Program-made: the position numbers and the translations under genes | Notes under the pieces: model-generated | What the model saw: only the letters and a program-made list of their open reading frames with translations | Told to the model about the DNA's origin: nothing | Database searches by the model: none | Source: Streptomyces sp. NBC_00536 | Lineage (GTDB): Bacteria; Actinomycetota; Actinomycetes; Streptomycetales; Streptomycetaceae | DNA: 64,000 nt | NCBI RefSeq assembly: GCF_036346295.1 | Contig: NZ_CP107821.1 | Span: 62,001-126,000 of the forward strand | Direction: 5' to 3' | Shown here: one piece after another, positions 33,018 through 40,993 of the stretch | How positions within the stretch are numbered: the first letter of the stretch is position 1 | How the letters are laid out: every line of letters begins with the position of its first letter

Positions 33018-33329
33018 ATGGGCTTCATTCGGATTTTTGAGACCAGCGAAACCCCGTCGGGTTGGCGGTCGGTGTGGGAATCCGGCGACCCGCAGGGGAC
33101 CGGATGGGAAGCCGTGCGTCGTAACAGCACGCGTTGGGAGGTTCGCCAGGGCGGTGTCGTCCGCGGATGGATCTGCGCTCCGCGGAAGAACTGGGCCTTC
33201 CAGGGCTTGGTGCGCGTGGGCAGGGACACGGTGCCGGTCGGCGACCTGAGCATCTCCGGTTTCCCCTCGGCCGAGGCTGTGGCCGAGCACTGTGCCCGTA
33301 TGGATTCGGCGGCCGCAGCAGGGGTGTAG
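33018..33329 (+). CDS. small Trp-rich hypothetical
   Basis: 103 residues; GGAGG lies about eight bases before the ATG. The protein is rich in Trp and beta strands (WRSVWESGDPQGTGWEAVRRNSTRWEV). No family recognised. Divergent from the 32922 gene. Confidence 0.6.
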   Translation: MGFIRIFETSETPSGWRSVWESGDPQGTGWEAVRRNSTRWEVRQGGVVRGWICAPRKNWAFQGLVRVGRDTVPVGDLSISGFPSAEAVAEHCARMDSAAAAGV

Positions 33330-33930
33330 TCGGACATGGCCACCATCGTCTCGAAGTTCAGCGCGGGTCTTGCCAATCGGCGGTAGACCTCAGCCACAGG
33401 GGGAATTGGGCACGGGCAGCAAGGTGCTGGTCACGGGCCTGCACCGACCACAGACGACGCGCTCCTCAGCCCCAACGAGACCTGCACCGACGCGGAGCGA
33501 CCACACCGGCCTCAGCCACATCGCGGCAGCAGCCAGCTCCCCGCCAGCCACGGCATCAGCGTCCGTGCCCCTCACGCGCCTTTCGGGTCGACGGCGGGGG
33601 AACGGCGCCCAGCCCCAAGACCGGGGCGGTACACGGCCGCTCAGAGCCACCGACCCCCCTCCCTCCGCCGCTGGCCGTTTTTGCCTCGCCCGAAATACCC
33701 GCAGTCGCCAGCGCGGGTGGCCACGGAGGCTTACGGACAGTGGGCGCACCCCGTTGGAGGGGAGGGTGCCCACTTGTCGTAGGGCAGAGGGTTGTGGCCT
33801 GGGTGGGAGTCAACGTGCAGGTAAGGGATTTAGATTGGGGGCGCGTCGCATCATCGCAGGTCAGATGGGGTGCAACGCCGAAATAACGTACGTCCAAAGC
33901 AACGTTCGAGCCGAGATATGTAGCCTTGGG
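33330..33930. other. gene-free stretch before the replication operators
   Basis: No frame here reads like a protein; the open frames on both strands are Arg/Pro/Ser-rich. The first 200 bases hold imperfect repeats of CTGCACCGAC, GACCACA and CCTCAGCC. The block lies directly upstream of the RepL-like genes, so it may include the origin. Nothing in it proves that. Confidence 0.4.
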
Positions 33931-33931
33931 C

Positions 33932-34023
33932 GTCACATTCGCGAGTCGGAATGTGACCAGTGGTCACAAAATTTGGGCCTTCATGAGGGGCTCGGGAGAG
34001 CCAATGTGACCTATGGTCACATT
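33932..34023. promoter_or_regulatory. TGTGACC-N3-GGTCACA operators upstream of RepL-like genes
   Basis: Two full 17-bp palindromes: TGTGACCAGTGGTCACA (33952-33968) and TGTGACCTATGGTCACA (34005-34021, extended by AA/TT to 21 bp). Half sites GTCACATT and AATGTGAC flank the first (33932-33939, 33950-33957), and GGTCACAT recurs at 34162. Spacing of 53 bases, five helical turns, would let two dimers sit on one face. Likely operators or iterons for the replication genes. Confidence 0.7.
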
Positions 34024-34149
34024 GCGGGCGGAGTGGCGAGCGTCGCCGGGGGTTCACGTGGGCGGTGGGGGAGGAGACCCCTGGAGAAGGTACGTCCAGA
34101 GCTACAGTCGGGCCGCGAACGTACGTCAGGCGCTACCTTCGACACGCGA

Positions 34150-34191
34150 AAAGAGACCATGGGTCACATCTTTGGGACTCATGGTCTCTTT
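34150..34191 (+). terminator. hairpin ahead of the RepL-like genes
   Basis: AAAGAGACCATG (34150-34161) pairs perfectly with CATGGTCTCTTT (34180-34191) around an 18-base loop that holds a GGTCACAT half site. It ends 45 bases before the 34237 start and finishes in TTT, so it could terminate or attenuate the leader. Confidence 0.55.
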
Positions 34192-34236
34192 CAGTAGGCT
34201 CAGCGCGTCTTGGATACGACGTGAGGAGTTCAACTC

Positions 34237-34884
34237 GTGGAAGTGCCTGTACAGGGCGACCGGCTCCAGCCTCAGGGTGAGCCGGCGCGGAAGAAGGCTC
34301 CCCCACCGCTCAGTCCGTACCGCAGGGGTGACCAGGCGACCGTCTTCGCGGTGCCGGCGGGACACACCCTCACGGTCAAGGCTGAGCCAACATCGACCGG
34401 TTTCGTGGGGCGCAGCTTCGCCATGGACTCGCTGGAGTTCCTGCGGTGGGCCGCGGTGTACTTCCACGACGACGCTCTGAGCTTGCGGGTCGTGATCTTC
34501 CTGATGGGCTCGCAGGAGCCTGGTGGGCTGATCAAAGCGACCCAGGAACAGTTGGCCAAGACGCTCCAGGCGCACCGGGTCCACGTGAACCGGTCGATGC
34601 GTCTCCTGGTCGGCCTCGGACTCGTACACATGGTCAAGCGCGGCGTGTACCAGCTCAACCCGCAGGCATCGCTGCGCGGTGGGGTGACCGAGGTCGAGGA
34701 GGCCGAGCCACGAAGGTCCCACGAGAAGCTGACTCGTAAGATTGATCAGCTAGCGATCATCGACGCCTTCCGACATGATCCGAAGGCGCTCGAAGAGTTC
34801 AAGTGGCTCGAACTTCCTAAGCCAGCACCCCGAAGGCCGCGCAACCGCAAGAAGCCCGCAGAACCGGACACATCGGAGGAATAG
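34237..34884 (+). CDS. RepL-like winged-helix replication protein 1
   Basis: 215 residues, GTG start eight bases after GAGGAG. The centre reads as a winged helix: SLRVVIFLMGSQEPGG, then ATQEQLAKTLQAHRVHVNRSM and LGLVHMVKRGVYQLNP. That order and the closing YxLNP are what I expect of RepL/phage replication initiators. A Pro/Lys-rich N-terminus and a basic tail flank it. The stop is directly followed by the start of a paralogue. Likely initiates or regulates replication of the plasmid state. Confidence 0.65.
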   Translation: MEVPVQGDRLQPQGEPARKKAPPPLSPYRRGDQATVFAVPAGHTLTVKAEPTSTGFVGRSFAMDSLEFLRWAAVYFHDDALSLRVVIFLMGSQEPGGLIKATQEQLAKTLQAHRVHVNRSMRLLVGLGLVHMVKRGVYQLNPQASLRGGVTEVEEAEPRRSHEKLTRKIDQLAIIDAFRHDPKALEEFKWLELPKPAPRRPRNRKKPAEPDTSEE

Positions 34885-35376
34885 ATGTCGGCTCAGCCTG
34901 CTGAGGTGAACGCCCCTGTGTTGCTGTGGGGTTCGTTCAACGTCTTCGCGTACCTCCCGAACGTTCCGGGGCCCGCTCTGAGGCTGCTCGTGCACCTCAT
35001 GGGAACGCAGGAGGCCGGAGGCCGGATCGTGCAGACTCAGCAGGTGATCGCCGATTATCTGGGAGTCGACCGGGCGCTGGTCAGCCGGGGACTGAAGCAC
35101 CTGGAGCTCGCACGGCTCGTGGTGAAAGAGGGGCAGGGCATCTACCGGCTCAACCCCATGGTGGCGGCATTCCACACGCCGGCGGAGGCGCAGACCGCGT
35201 TCAATGCGATGAAGCCTGAGGATTACCTCGACGTCCCGGACTTCGAGGAGCGGTATCAGGCCGCTGTCGCGGATGATGAGCTCGCCCGGAAGAGGAAGGC
35301 CGCGGAGCGGAAGAAGACGGCGCCCGTGGGTGACCTCACCGCGCACCGCCGACGCAGGAACCAGGCCGCATCCTGA
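34885..35376 (+). CDS. RepL-like winged-helix replication protein 2
   Basis: 163 residues; the ATG starts on the base after the previous stop. The winged helix matches its neighbour: RLLVHLMGTQEAGG, TQQVIADYLGVDRALVSRGLKHLELARLV, GIYRLNPM. The C-terminus is charged and coiled, ending in RRRRNQ. Tandem duplication followed by divergence is clear; the two may form a heterodimer or split initiation and regulation. Followed by a strong terminator. Confidence 0.65.
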   Translation: MSAQPAEVNAPVLLWGSFNVFAYLPNVPGPALRLLVHLMGTQEAGGRIVQTQQVIADYLGVDRALVSRGLKHLELARLVVKEGQGIYRLNPMVAAFHTPAEAQTAFNAMKPEDYLDVPDFEERYQAAVADDELARKRKAAERKKTAPVGDLTAHRRRRNQAAS

Positions 35377-35391
35377 AGTACCGGTGAAGCA

Positions 35392-35424
35392 ATGTGGGCC
35401 CCCGCCACTGGCGGGGGCCCACAT
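35392..35424. terminator. bidirectional terminator between replication and packaging genes
   Basis: ATGTGGGCCCCCGCC, loop ACT, GGCGGGGGCCCACAT: a perfect 15-pair stem. It lies between the convergent RepL-like and large terminase genes and can stop transcription from both sides. Confidence 0.9.
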
Positions 35425-35490
35425 GCGTCTTGGATACCCCTCCACTCTAACCGCCCGGGGCGGAAGGCGAAAGCGCAGCTTCTCCGGCAG

Positions 35491-37269
35491 TCAGGCGATT
35501 AGGCCGCGGCGCCGTACGTGGGGCTCGTAGACGGCGAGGAGGATGCCCTCAGCGCGGTCGGGGCTCTTCATTCCGCGGGCCTTCATCTGCTTCTTGGACT
35601 CCACCACGGCGTGGCCGCCGGCGTTGTTGCCGAGGTTGGGGGTGGTGAGCTGGATACCTGCCTCGCGGTCGACGCGCAGCCGGAGCCGGCCGGTGCCGGT
35701 GGAGGGGTCGGGCTGGAGCAGGGAACGGGTGGCGAGCCACATCTCGTCCCTCTTGCGGTAGGGGCGCATGACGGCGCCGGGATCGTCGCGGTCGGGTGAC
35801 TCGGAGACCATGACGCCGACGATCTCGCTGTTGTGCTGGCCGTTGTCGCCCCAGACCTCCAGCATGCCGACGGCGCCGTGGCCCAGGCCGTTCTTGTCGA
35901 TCTTCACGTGGATCTTCGCGGTGGAGCCGAGGGCTTTGGCCAGGCGTTCGGCGGCTTGGACCTCTTCGAGGATCTTCTTCGCGACCTTGACCTGGTTGTC
36001 GTTCACGGCCCCCGAGGAGTGGTGGCGGTGCTCGATCGCGTCGCCGACGATTCGGTAGATCGTGAACTCATCGCCCCCGTCCGCGGCCACGTCGATGCCG
36101 AGGCGGATCCAGGACCCGCGTTTGACCGTGTGGGTGGCGCGTTCCCCTTCGAGGCCGAGGTCACACAGCCGGACCCAGCCGGGGCCGGTGGGGTCGTCGT
36201 TGCGCTGGGCGTCTTCGACCCAGGTGACGGGGATGACCTTGCCGCCGCCGCCCTTCGGGAAGCGCGCGTACACCTTCGCCTGGACGTACGGGTGGTCCTC
36301 GCCGTACTCGCGGATCGTGCGGTTGACCCAGTCCATGTCCGGGAGGTGGAGGGCGAGGGAGTGCTTGGGGACGCCCGGGGGGCAGTCGTTGCAGAAGGGG
36401 ACGCGTTCCTTCGTGATCGCGGGGGAGTCGAAGGTCGCGATCGGCACGGTGACCGATGAGGCTTCTTCCGGGTCGTCGCCTTCCTCGCACAGGCCCTCGA
36501 ACCAGCTCCTCGGGTCGTCGGCCGGCGGGTTGCCGATGGCGAGCATCCTCGCATCGCCGGTCAAGAGGTTGTTGGTGCCGTTGCCGATGCCTCTCGCGAT
36601 ACCGCCGGCCTCGTCCACGATGATCAGGAGCTTGGGCGTGCCGTGGATGCCCTGCATGGCCGCTTCGTCGCCCTCGGGGGCGGTGAAGCCGTACGCCACG
36701 ACCACGTCGTTGCCCCACTGATCCGGCATCTTCCACTGGGTCGTGTCACACCAGCCGGGCAGGCCAGAGCGGGCGACGGTCTTCCTGATGTGGGGCCACA
36801 GCTGGTTGCGGACCTGCCGGAAGCGGGTCGCGGTGGTGACGATGACCATGGTCCCCGGTGGGTTCACGGCCCCGGCCCACGCGACGAGCCTCCCCGCGAT
36901 CCAGGTCTTGCCCACGCCGAACCCGGCGGGACAGGCGACGCGCTTGTGGAAGGGGACGGCGTCCACGATGTCGCGCTGCTTCGACCAGATCGACTCTCCG
37001 AGCACGTCCTCGATGAACCCGCTGGGGGTGTCGTGCCAGAGTCCGTACATCGTGCCGGTCTCCCGCTCGACCTCGGTCAGCACGTGGGCCAGGTCGGTGG
37101 GATCGAGGGACTTGATCGCGGCACGGCGTACGGGAACCGAGGCCCGCAGCAGCATGTCGGCGATGCTGCTGGCGTCGGAGGAGCGGACGCCCTGGCGCTG
37201 CTCCTTGGAAGCGTGGGCGGCCGCCACGACGGGCGTGAAGGTGGTGGTCGGGGCGTCCATGGGGCGCAC
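35491..37269 (-). CDS. phage terminase large subunit
   Basis: 592 residues. Walker A PAGFGVGKT (about 114-122), Walker B LLIIVDEAGG (D219, E220), and a C-terminal nuclease half with RLGIDVAADGGDE and HVKIDKNGLG. It pumps DNA into the prohead and cuts the concatemer. GTG at 37269 follows GGGGCAGG; ATG at 37260 is the alternative. It follows the small gene at 37310 in the transcript from the 37829 promoter element. The portal gene lies 33 kb further left, an unusual separation. Confidence 0.93.
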   Translation of the reverse strand: MRPMDAPTTTFTPVVAAAHASKEQRQGVRSSDASSIADMLLRASVPVRRAAIKSLDPTDLAHVLTEVERETGTMYGLWHDTPSGFIEDVLGESIWSKQRDIVDAVPFHKRVACPAGFGVGKTWIAGRLVAWAGAVNPPGTMVIVTTATRFRQVRNQLWPHIRKTVARSGLPGWCDTTQWKMPDQWGNDVVVAYGFTAPEGDEAAMQGIHGTPKLLIIVDEAGGIARGIGNGTNNLLTGDARMLAIGNPPADDPRSWFEGLCEEGDDPEEASSVTVPIATFDSPAITKERVPFCNDCPPGVPKHSLALHLPDMDWVNRTIREYGEDHPYVQAKVYARFPKGGGGKVIPVTWVEDAQRNDDPTGPGWVRLCDLGLEGERATHTVKRGSWIRLGIDVAADGGDEFTIYRIVGDAIEHRHHSSGAVNDNQVKVAKKILEEVQAAERLAKALGSTAKIHVKIDKNGLGHGAVGMLEVWGDNGQHNSEIVGVMVSESPDRDDPGAVMRPYRKRDEMWLATRSLLQPDPSTGTGRLRLRVDREAGIQLTTPNLGNNAGGHAVVESKKQMKARGMKSPDRAEGILLAVYEPHVRRRGLIA

Positions 37270-37309
37270 CGTGCGCGACCTGCCCCTTTACCGTCCCGGG
37301 CAGCGTCGG

Positions 37310-37633
37310 TCAGCAGTAGCCGCGGTGGATGCCGCGGCACTCCTCGATCAGGTGGAAGTCGCCCCGGCATCCGCAGTCGCAGCCACCCAGGATGCCTTTG
37401 GCGAACAGCCTTCTGATCTTCGCAAGGAACAGCTTGTCGGGGATGGGTCCGGTCACCGTCTCCAGCTCTGCATGCACGTCCCACGACATCCGCGTGGGCA
37501 CCGTTCCCGGACGGAGGGGCCAGCGCTGGGGGGTGCGGCGTACGGCGTCGCGCAGCGTGTCGTCGGGAATGTCCTTGCACTGCATGCGGCGGCCGGCGAT
37601 GAGTCGGATCGTGGGGCGCTCTGCGGTGTCCAT
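37310..37633 (-). CDS. small cysteine-rich protein upstream of terminase
   Basis: 107 residues from ATG 37633. A C-x-C-x-C motif (GGCDCGCRGDFH) in the last third suggests metal binding. It is first after the late-promoter-like element at 37829 and 40 bases before the terminase. It is too small and different to be called terminase small subunit with confidence. Confidence 0.65.
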   Translation of the reverse strand: MDTAERPTIRLIAGRRMQCKDIPDDTLRDAVRRTPQRWPLRPGTVPTRMSWDVHAELETVTGPIPDKLFLAKIRRLFAKGILGGCDCGCRGDFHLIEECRGIHRGYC

Positions 37634-37828
37634 GGGGCGTCCTTGAGACGTCAGCGGCCCCCGTCCGTCTCGCGTTCCTCGGCCGCCGGGGGGTGGTGGC
37701 CGAGAAGCGAGTGGGGAGGACGGGGGCCGCTGGGGGGCGGGGCGGCCCCGGGGGGATGGGGCCGCCCCTTGCGGGATGGGTGCTGACCTACCTCGTTGAA
37801 GGGATGGAGTGGACCCCTTCATGGCCAT

Positions 37829-37855
37829 AGACGGAGTGAGTCGTCCAGGCGTTAC
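37829..37855 (-). promoter_or_regulatory. late-promoter-like element 3 (GTAAC-N17-CGTC)
   Basis: Minus strand TGTAACGC then ACTCCGTCTATG, with 17 bases between AAC and CGTC. It faces the 37633 gene and the terminase, leader about 190 bases. Confidence 0.65.
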
Positions 37856-37874
37856 AGGTCGGCGGGAAGAAACT

Positions 37875-38945
37875 TCAGGGCTTCGGCCGCTTGGTGCCCC
37901 AGCGGCGGTCCGCGTTGACCTCGGGATCCACGACTCGGCGGACGACCTTCGCGTCGCGGTCGATCGCTTCGGCGATCTGGTCGGGGGTCCAGCTGTACGG
38001 CTCGGCTGCGAGGACGAGCATGGCGGCGTCGCGGATCTCGACGGCTGCGGCGTGCCTGGCCCTGGCCGCCTCCATCGAGCGGGCGATGTCCGGCAGCTCC
38101 TCCGCGGCCTCCTTGAGGTACTTCACCCCGGCGGCGCGGGCGGCGGCCGGCTGTTCTGCCCGGGTGGGGACCTTGGCGTCCCGGGGCAGCCCGAGAGCGC
38201 GCTGCTGGACACGGACCATGCCCTGGCGGGTGATGCCTGCGGAGTCATAGACGCCGCGGGCGGTGGTGTAGAACGCGAGGCTGTTGAGGGCGGCGTCCCG
38301 CTCGGGGAGCAGCGCGGCAGTTTCTTCCTCAGCCTGGTCGGCGGCCTGGGCTGCGCGGCGCAGGCGCTCGTCGGGGGCGACGGCGAGGGTCGCGAACTCC
38401 TTGCGGAGCTCGGTGACGGCCTGCTCGCGGACCTTGTCGAAGTCGGGGCGCTCCAGCGCGCCCACCTTCATGCGGCCGCCGGCGGTGCGCACCGCTTCCT
38501 GTGCGGCCTCCAGGTGAGCGAGGGCGGCATCGCGACGTGCCTCGGCTGCCTCGTACCGAACGGCCACGGTGACGGCTTCATCGTGGACGTCGGGCCGCTG
38601 CCACAGGGTGTTGTGCGACCGGGCGGCTTCCAGGTTTGCCCCGGCCCACCATCGGGCGTGGGGAGCCAGGGTGGCGCCGTTGTGCGCTGCGGCGATCTTC
38701 ATCGCGTAGCTGTAGGCGACGCCGAGGTTGGCGGCGAGCGCGGGGGTGACCTTGCCGTCCGCTAGGGCGGCGGAGGCGAGGAGCTGATCCCGCTCGGGCC
38801 TGAGGACGGACAGCTCCATGTTGGCCTGGTCGCGCAGCTCCTCGGCCTTGATGCGCCGCTGGAAGGGGTCGCTGATGCCCTGGAGTTCGGTCTCCACCTC
38901 GGTGGAGGCGTCGGTGCGGATCTTGTCGTAGTCGATGCTGCTCAT
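37875..38945 (-). CDS. coiled-coil protein with C-terminal helix-turn-helix
   Basis: 356 residues. Long charged helices run through most of the protein (ISDPFQRRIKAEELRDQANMELSVLRPERDQLLAS; later repeats with LLPERDAALNSLAFYTTA), and two halves look related, suggesting internal duplication. The end (YSWTPDQIAEAIDRDAKVVRRVV) resembles a small helix-turn-helix. Next to packaging genes, a scaffold or packaging accessory is possible. The box at 39023 may be its promoter. Confidence 0.65.
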   Translation of the reverse strand: MSSIDYDKIRTDASTEVETELQGISDPFQRRIKAEELRDQANMELSVLRPERDQLLASAALADGKVTPALAANLGVAYSYAMKIAAAHNGATLAPHARWWAGANLEAARSHNTLWQRPDVHDEAVTVAVRYEAAEARRDAALAHLEAAQEAVRTAGGRMKVGALERPDFDKVREQAVTELRKEFATLAVAPDERLRRAAQAADQAEEETAALLPERDAALNSLAFYTTARGVYDSAGITRQGMVRVQQRALGLPRDAKVPTRAEQPAAARAAGVKYLKEAAEELPDIARSMEAARARHAAAVEIRDAAMLVLAAEPYSWTPDQIAEAIDRDAKVVRRVVDPEVNADRRWGTKRPKP

Positions 38946-38998
38946 GGTGTTCCCGTTTCCGGGCGCGCGCCCTGGGGCGCTGGTGGCAGGGGCCTCCC

Positions 38999-39169
38999 CT
39001 AGCCATTCATCCTTGGTCGGAAACTGTACACCACGTCCACCTGGTGGTTGTCGTGCGCGAGGTCGCGCATGGCAAGGAACAGCAGCTCGTCGCCGGTCGG
39101 CTGCTCGCGGGAATCGAAGTGGACCCGCGGCGGGATCGTGGGGGCCGGGGCCTGCTCGGGGGCGTTCAT
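38999..39169 (-). CDS. 56-residue hypothetical
   Basis: ATG at 39169 overlaps the previous stop as ATGA. TIPPRVHFDSREQPTGDELLFLAMRDLA is the only distinctive part. The last 15 codons contain the GGACGTGGTGTACAGT box used as a promoter element elsewhere, so coding and control overlap here. Confidence 0.6.
   Translation of the reverse strand: MNAPEQAPAPTIPPRVHFDSREQPTGDELLFLAMRDLAHDNHQVDVVYSFRPRMNG
39023..39038 (-). promoter_or_regulatory. GGACGTGGTGTACAGT box, copy 6 (no RNA hairpin)
   Basis: All 16 bases match the boxes at 48655, 53457, 54713 and 62509. It lies within the last codons of the 39169 gene and faces the 38945 gene. The RNA hairpin that accompanies the other copies is missing. 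Confidence 0.55.
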
Positions 39170-39618
39170 CCGCGCCGCTTCTTCCGCCCGCGCCCCGTGT
39201 GCGGCCAGAAGAGATCGCCGTGGAGCGCGCGCTTGCGCTGGTACTCCTGGTACTCGGCGAGACCGAAGAGGCGGACCAGGTAGACGGACCGCGAGGCGAG
39301 GGTGAGGGACACCCCGATGCGTTTGTCTCCGCCGTCGAGCATCCACCCGGTGCTGACCGGGACGCTCCGGCCGCTCGTGCTCCAGCCGCCGATGCTGAAC
39401 CGGCCGAAGTCGCGGTACCAGTTCTCTCCTGTGGTGAGCGCGTCCCCGAGTCCCAGGCGCGCGAGGCCGACGGTGAGGCGGAAAATGCTGAGGGTGGCGC
39501 CGATGGTGCGGGGACGGCCGTCCTCGTGGGTGCGCACCGGTCCGGCTGCGAGGCGGGATCCGCCGCGCCAGGCCATCAGGTGCCAGCGCAGGGTGAGGGG
39601 GATGGTGCGAACGTTCAT
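39166..39618 (-). CDS. hypothetical protein between HNH and coiled-coil genes
   Basis: 150 residues. Basic, with repeated beta strands (RWHLMAWRGGSRLAAGP, TLSIFRLTVGLARLGLG, RIGVSLTLASRSVYLVRLFGL) and a strongly basic tail (RGRKKRRG). Overlaps both neighbours, so it is made in step with the HNH nuclease. Role unknown. Confidence 0.6.
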   Translation of the reverse strand: MNVRTIPLTLRWHLMAWRGGSRLAAGPVRTHEDGRPRTIGATLSIFRLTVGLARLGLGDALTTGENWYRDFGRFSIGGWSTSGRSVPVSTGWMLDGGDKRIGVSLTLASRSVYLVRLFGLAEYQEYQRKRALHGDLFWPHTGRGRKKRRG

Positions 39619-40004
39619 CGGGCGCCACCCTCCGTACGCAGGACGGCGGCGCGCCGGGGCGGCACGACCCGGGCCCGGGTGCCGTCGGCGTACAGGACGT
39701 ACTCGGAGCCACCCGGGTAGAGGACGGTCATCTCGCCCGGCAGCATGGGCCGACGGACCTTCCAGCCCGAGCTGTACGACTCGCGGGGGTGGTCCTCGAA
39801 CCAGGAGTTGCAGGTGGTGCACACGAGGAGCAGGTTCTGCGGCTGGTTAATCCACTCCTCCCGGGAAGAGCCCATCCCCCTGTTGACGCGGTGGTGGATG
39901 GTCAGGTCCCGCAGGCTGTCGCAGCGCACGCACCGGCCGCCGTCACGCTGATGGACGACCATCCGGACCGACTCCGAGGGGCCTGTGCGGCGTCGAGAGG
40001 CCAC
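39615..40004 (-). CDS. HNH endonuclease
   Basis: 129 residues from GTG 40004 with GGAG nine bases upstream. CVRC, IHHRVNRG, NLLLVCTTCNSWFEDHP give the HNH core with a four-cysteine structural zinc. HNH proteins encoded beside terminase are needed for packaging cleavage in several HK97-type phages. The longer frame to 40082 has no ribosome site. Confidence 0.88.
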   Translation of the reverse strand: MASRRRTGPSESVRMVVHQRDGGRCVRCDSLRDLTIHHRVNRGMGSSREEWINQPQNLLLVCTTCNSWFEDHPRESYSSGWKVRRPMLPGEMTVLYPGGSEYVLYADGTRARVVPPRRAAVLRTEGGAR

Positions 40005-40117
40005 GGCGCAGTTCTCCGTCCTGCTCCCGGCGCCGGACCGGTGACGGCCGCGGGGGAGCGCCGGGAGCGAGGACGAGAACATGCACGTCGGGAAGGGCTA
40101 GCGTCCCGGGCCGGCCG

Positions 40118-40624
40118 TCAGCCGGTCGCCACGGCTTCCTCCTCCTGCCGCTCGCGGGCCGAGCTCAGGGCGTCGAGGAGCTCGGCGGCGAACCCGATCG
40201 GCAGGCAGTCGACGCCGACGGAGCCGATGTCGTCCTCGCCGAGCTGGACGACGTACTCAGCGCGCGGCTGCTCGCTGTCGTAGTAGTAGGTCCCCGGGTC
40301 GGCCTCATCAAGGGGGCCCTCGGCTCCGTCGAACCAGCCGACTCCGAAGAGGCTGTCGATCGCTTCGGCGATGACGGCGTTCGGCAGGGCGCTGAGCTCG
40401 ATGGTGGCCAGCCCGTCTTCGTCAATGCAGACCTTGCCCTCGCCGAGGACGTTCGGCTGGTCGATGACGAGCGTGGTCGGGCAGCAGTAGGTAGGGGTCT
40501 TCGTCGGCTGGAGGCCGGGCAGGGCGATGCTCAGCGTGTTGACGGCCCGCGAGCGGGCCAGGTCCCAGGCTTCCTTCCACTCTTCGAGGGCCTTGAGGAC
40601 GGCGGGCTTCATGGTGGGCTGCAT
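40118..40624 (-). CDS. hypothetical acidic protein
   Basis: 168 residues. A helical start (AVLKALEEWKEAWDLARSRAVN) and an acidic alpha/beta body with GLQPTKTPTYCCPTTLVID and EDDIGSVGVDCLPIGFAAELLDAL. No motif assigned. Its promoter region contains the palindrome array at 40854-40973. Confidence 0.6.
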   Translation of the reverse strand: MQPTMKPAVLKALEEWKEAWDLARSRAVNTLSIALPGLQPTKTPTYCCPTTLVIDQPNVLGEGKVCIDEDGLATIELSALPNAVIAEAIDSLFGVGWFDGAEGPLDEADPGTYYYDSEQPRAEYVVQLGEDDIGSVGVDCLPIGFAAELLDALSSARERQEEEAVATG

Positions 40625-40853
40625 GGTAGGAGTTCTCTCCGTTCGTGCGTACCGGGCGGACCGCAGGGGCCGCCCGGCCTGGAGCGGGTACGAACGGATG
40701 AAGGTGTCGCGGCTCGACTCCTTGCGTCTCGGCGAGGCCGCGTCAGCGGCCGAGGAACCCCGAGCACAACGGCGCCCGCAGCAGCCCCAAGAGGCTGGCC
40801 ACGGGCAAACTTCGTCTTCTTCTTTCGGTTGTGTTGGGTTGTTCTTGTTTACG

Positions 40854-40973
40854 TGCGCCACAGCGCATCAGGCCACATACGCCACAGCGCATGAGGTCAC
40901 ATACGCCACAGCGCATGAGGATTTCACCACGTGCGCTGTGGCGCATGAGGAAACCCTCATACGCCACAGCGCA
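40854..40973. repeat. array of five TGCGCCACAGCGCA-type palindromes (pac or operator candidate)
   Basis: The 14-mer T(G/A)CGCCACAGCGCA starts at 40854, 40878 and 40902 (24-base period), then inverted at 40932 and direct again at 40960. Outer bases form a TGCGC/GCGCA palindrome. The array sits between a triple-HTH gene and the gene at 40624, near HNH and terminase. It is the most interesting site in the otherwise gene-free 40625-40993 stretch. Confidence 0.75.
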
Positions 40974-40993
40974 CCTGGATATGACATTGCAGG

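Noticed and set aside
33292..34197. 301-codon rightward frame through the replication leader
   Set aside because: Ser/Arg/Pro-rich with no conserved look, and it covers the operator palindromes and hairpin.
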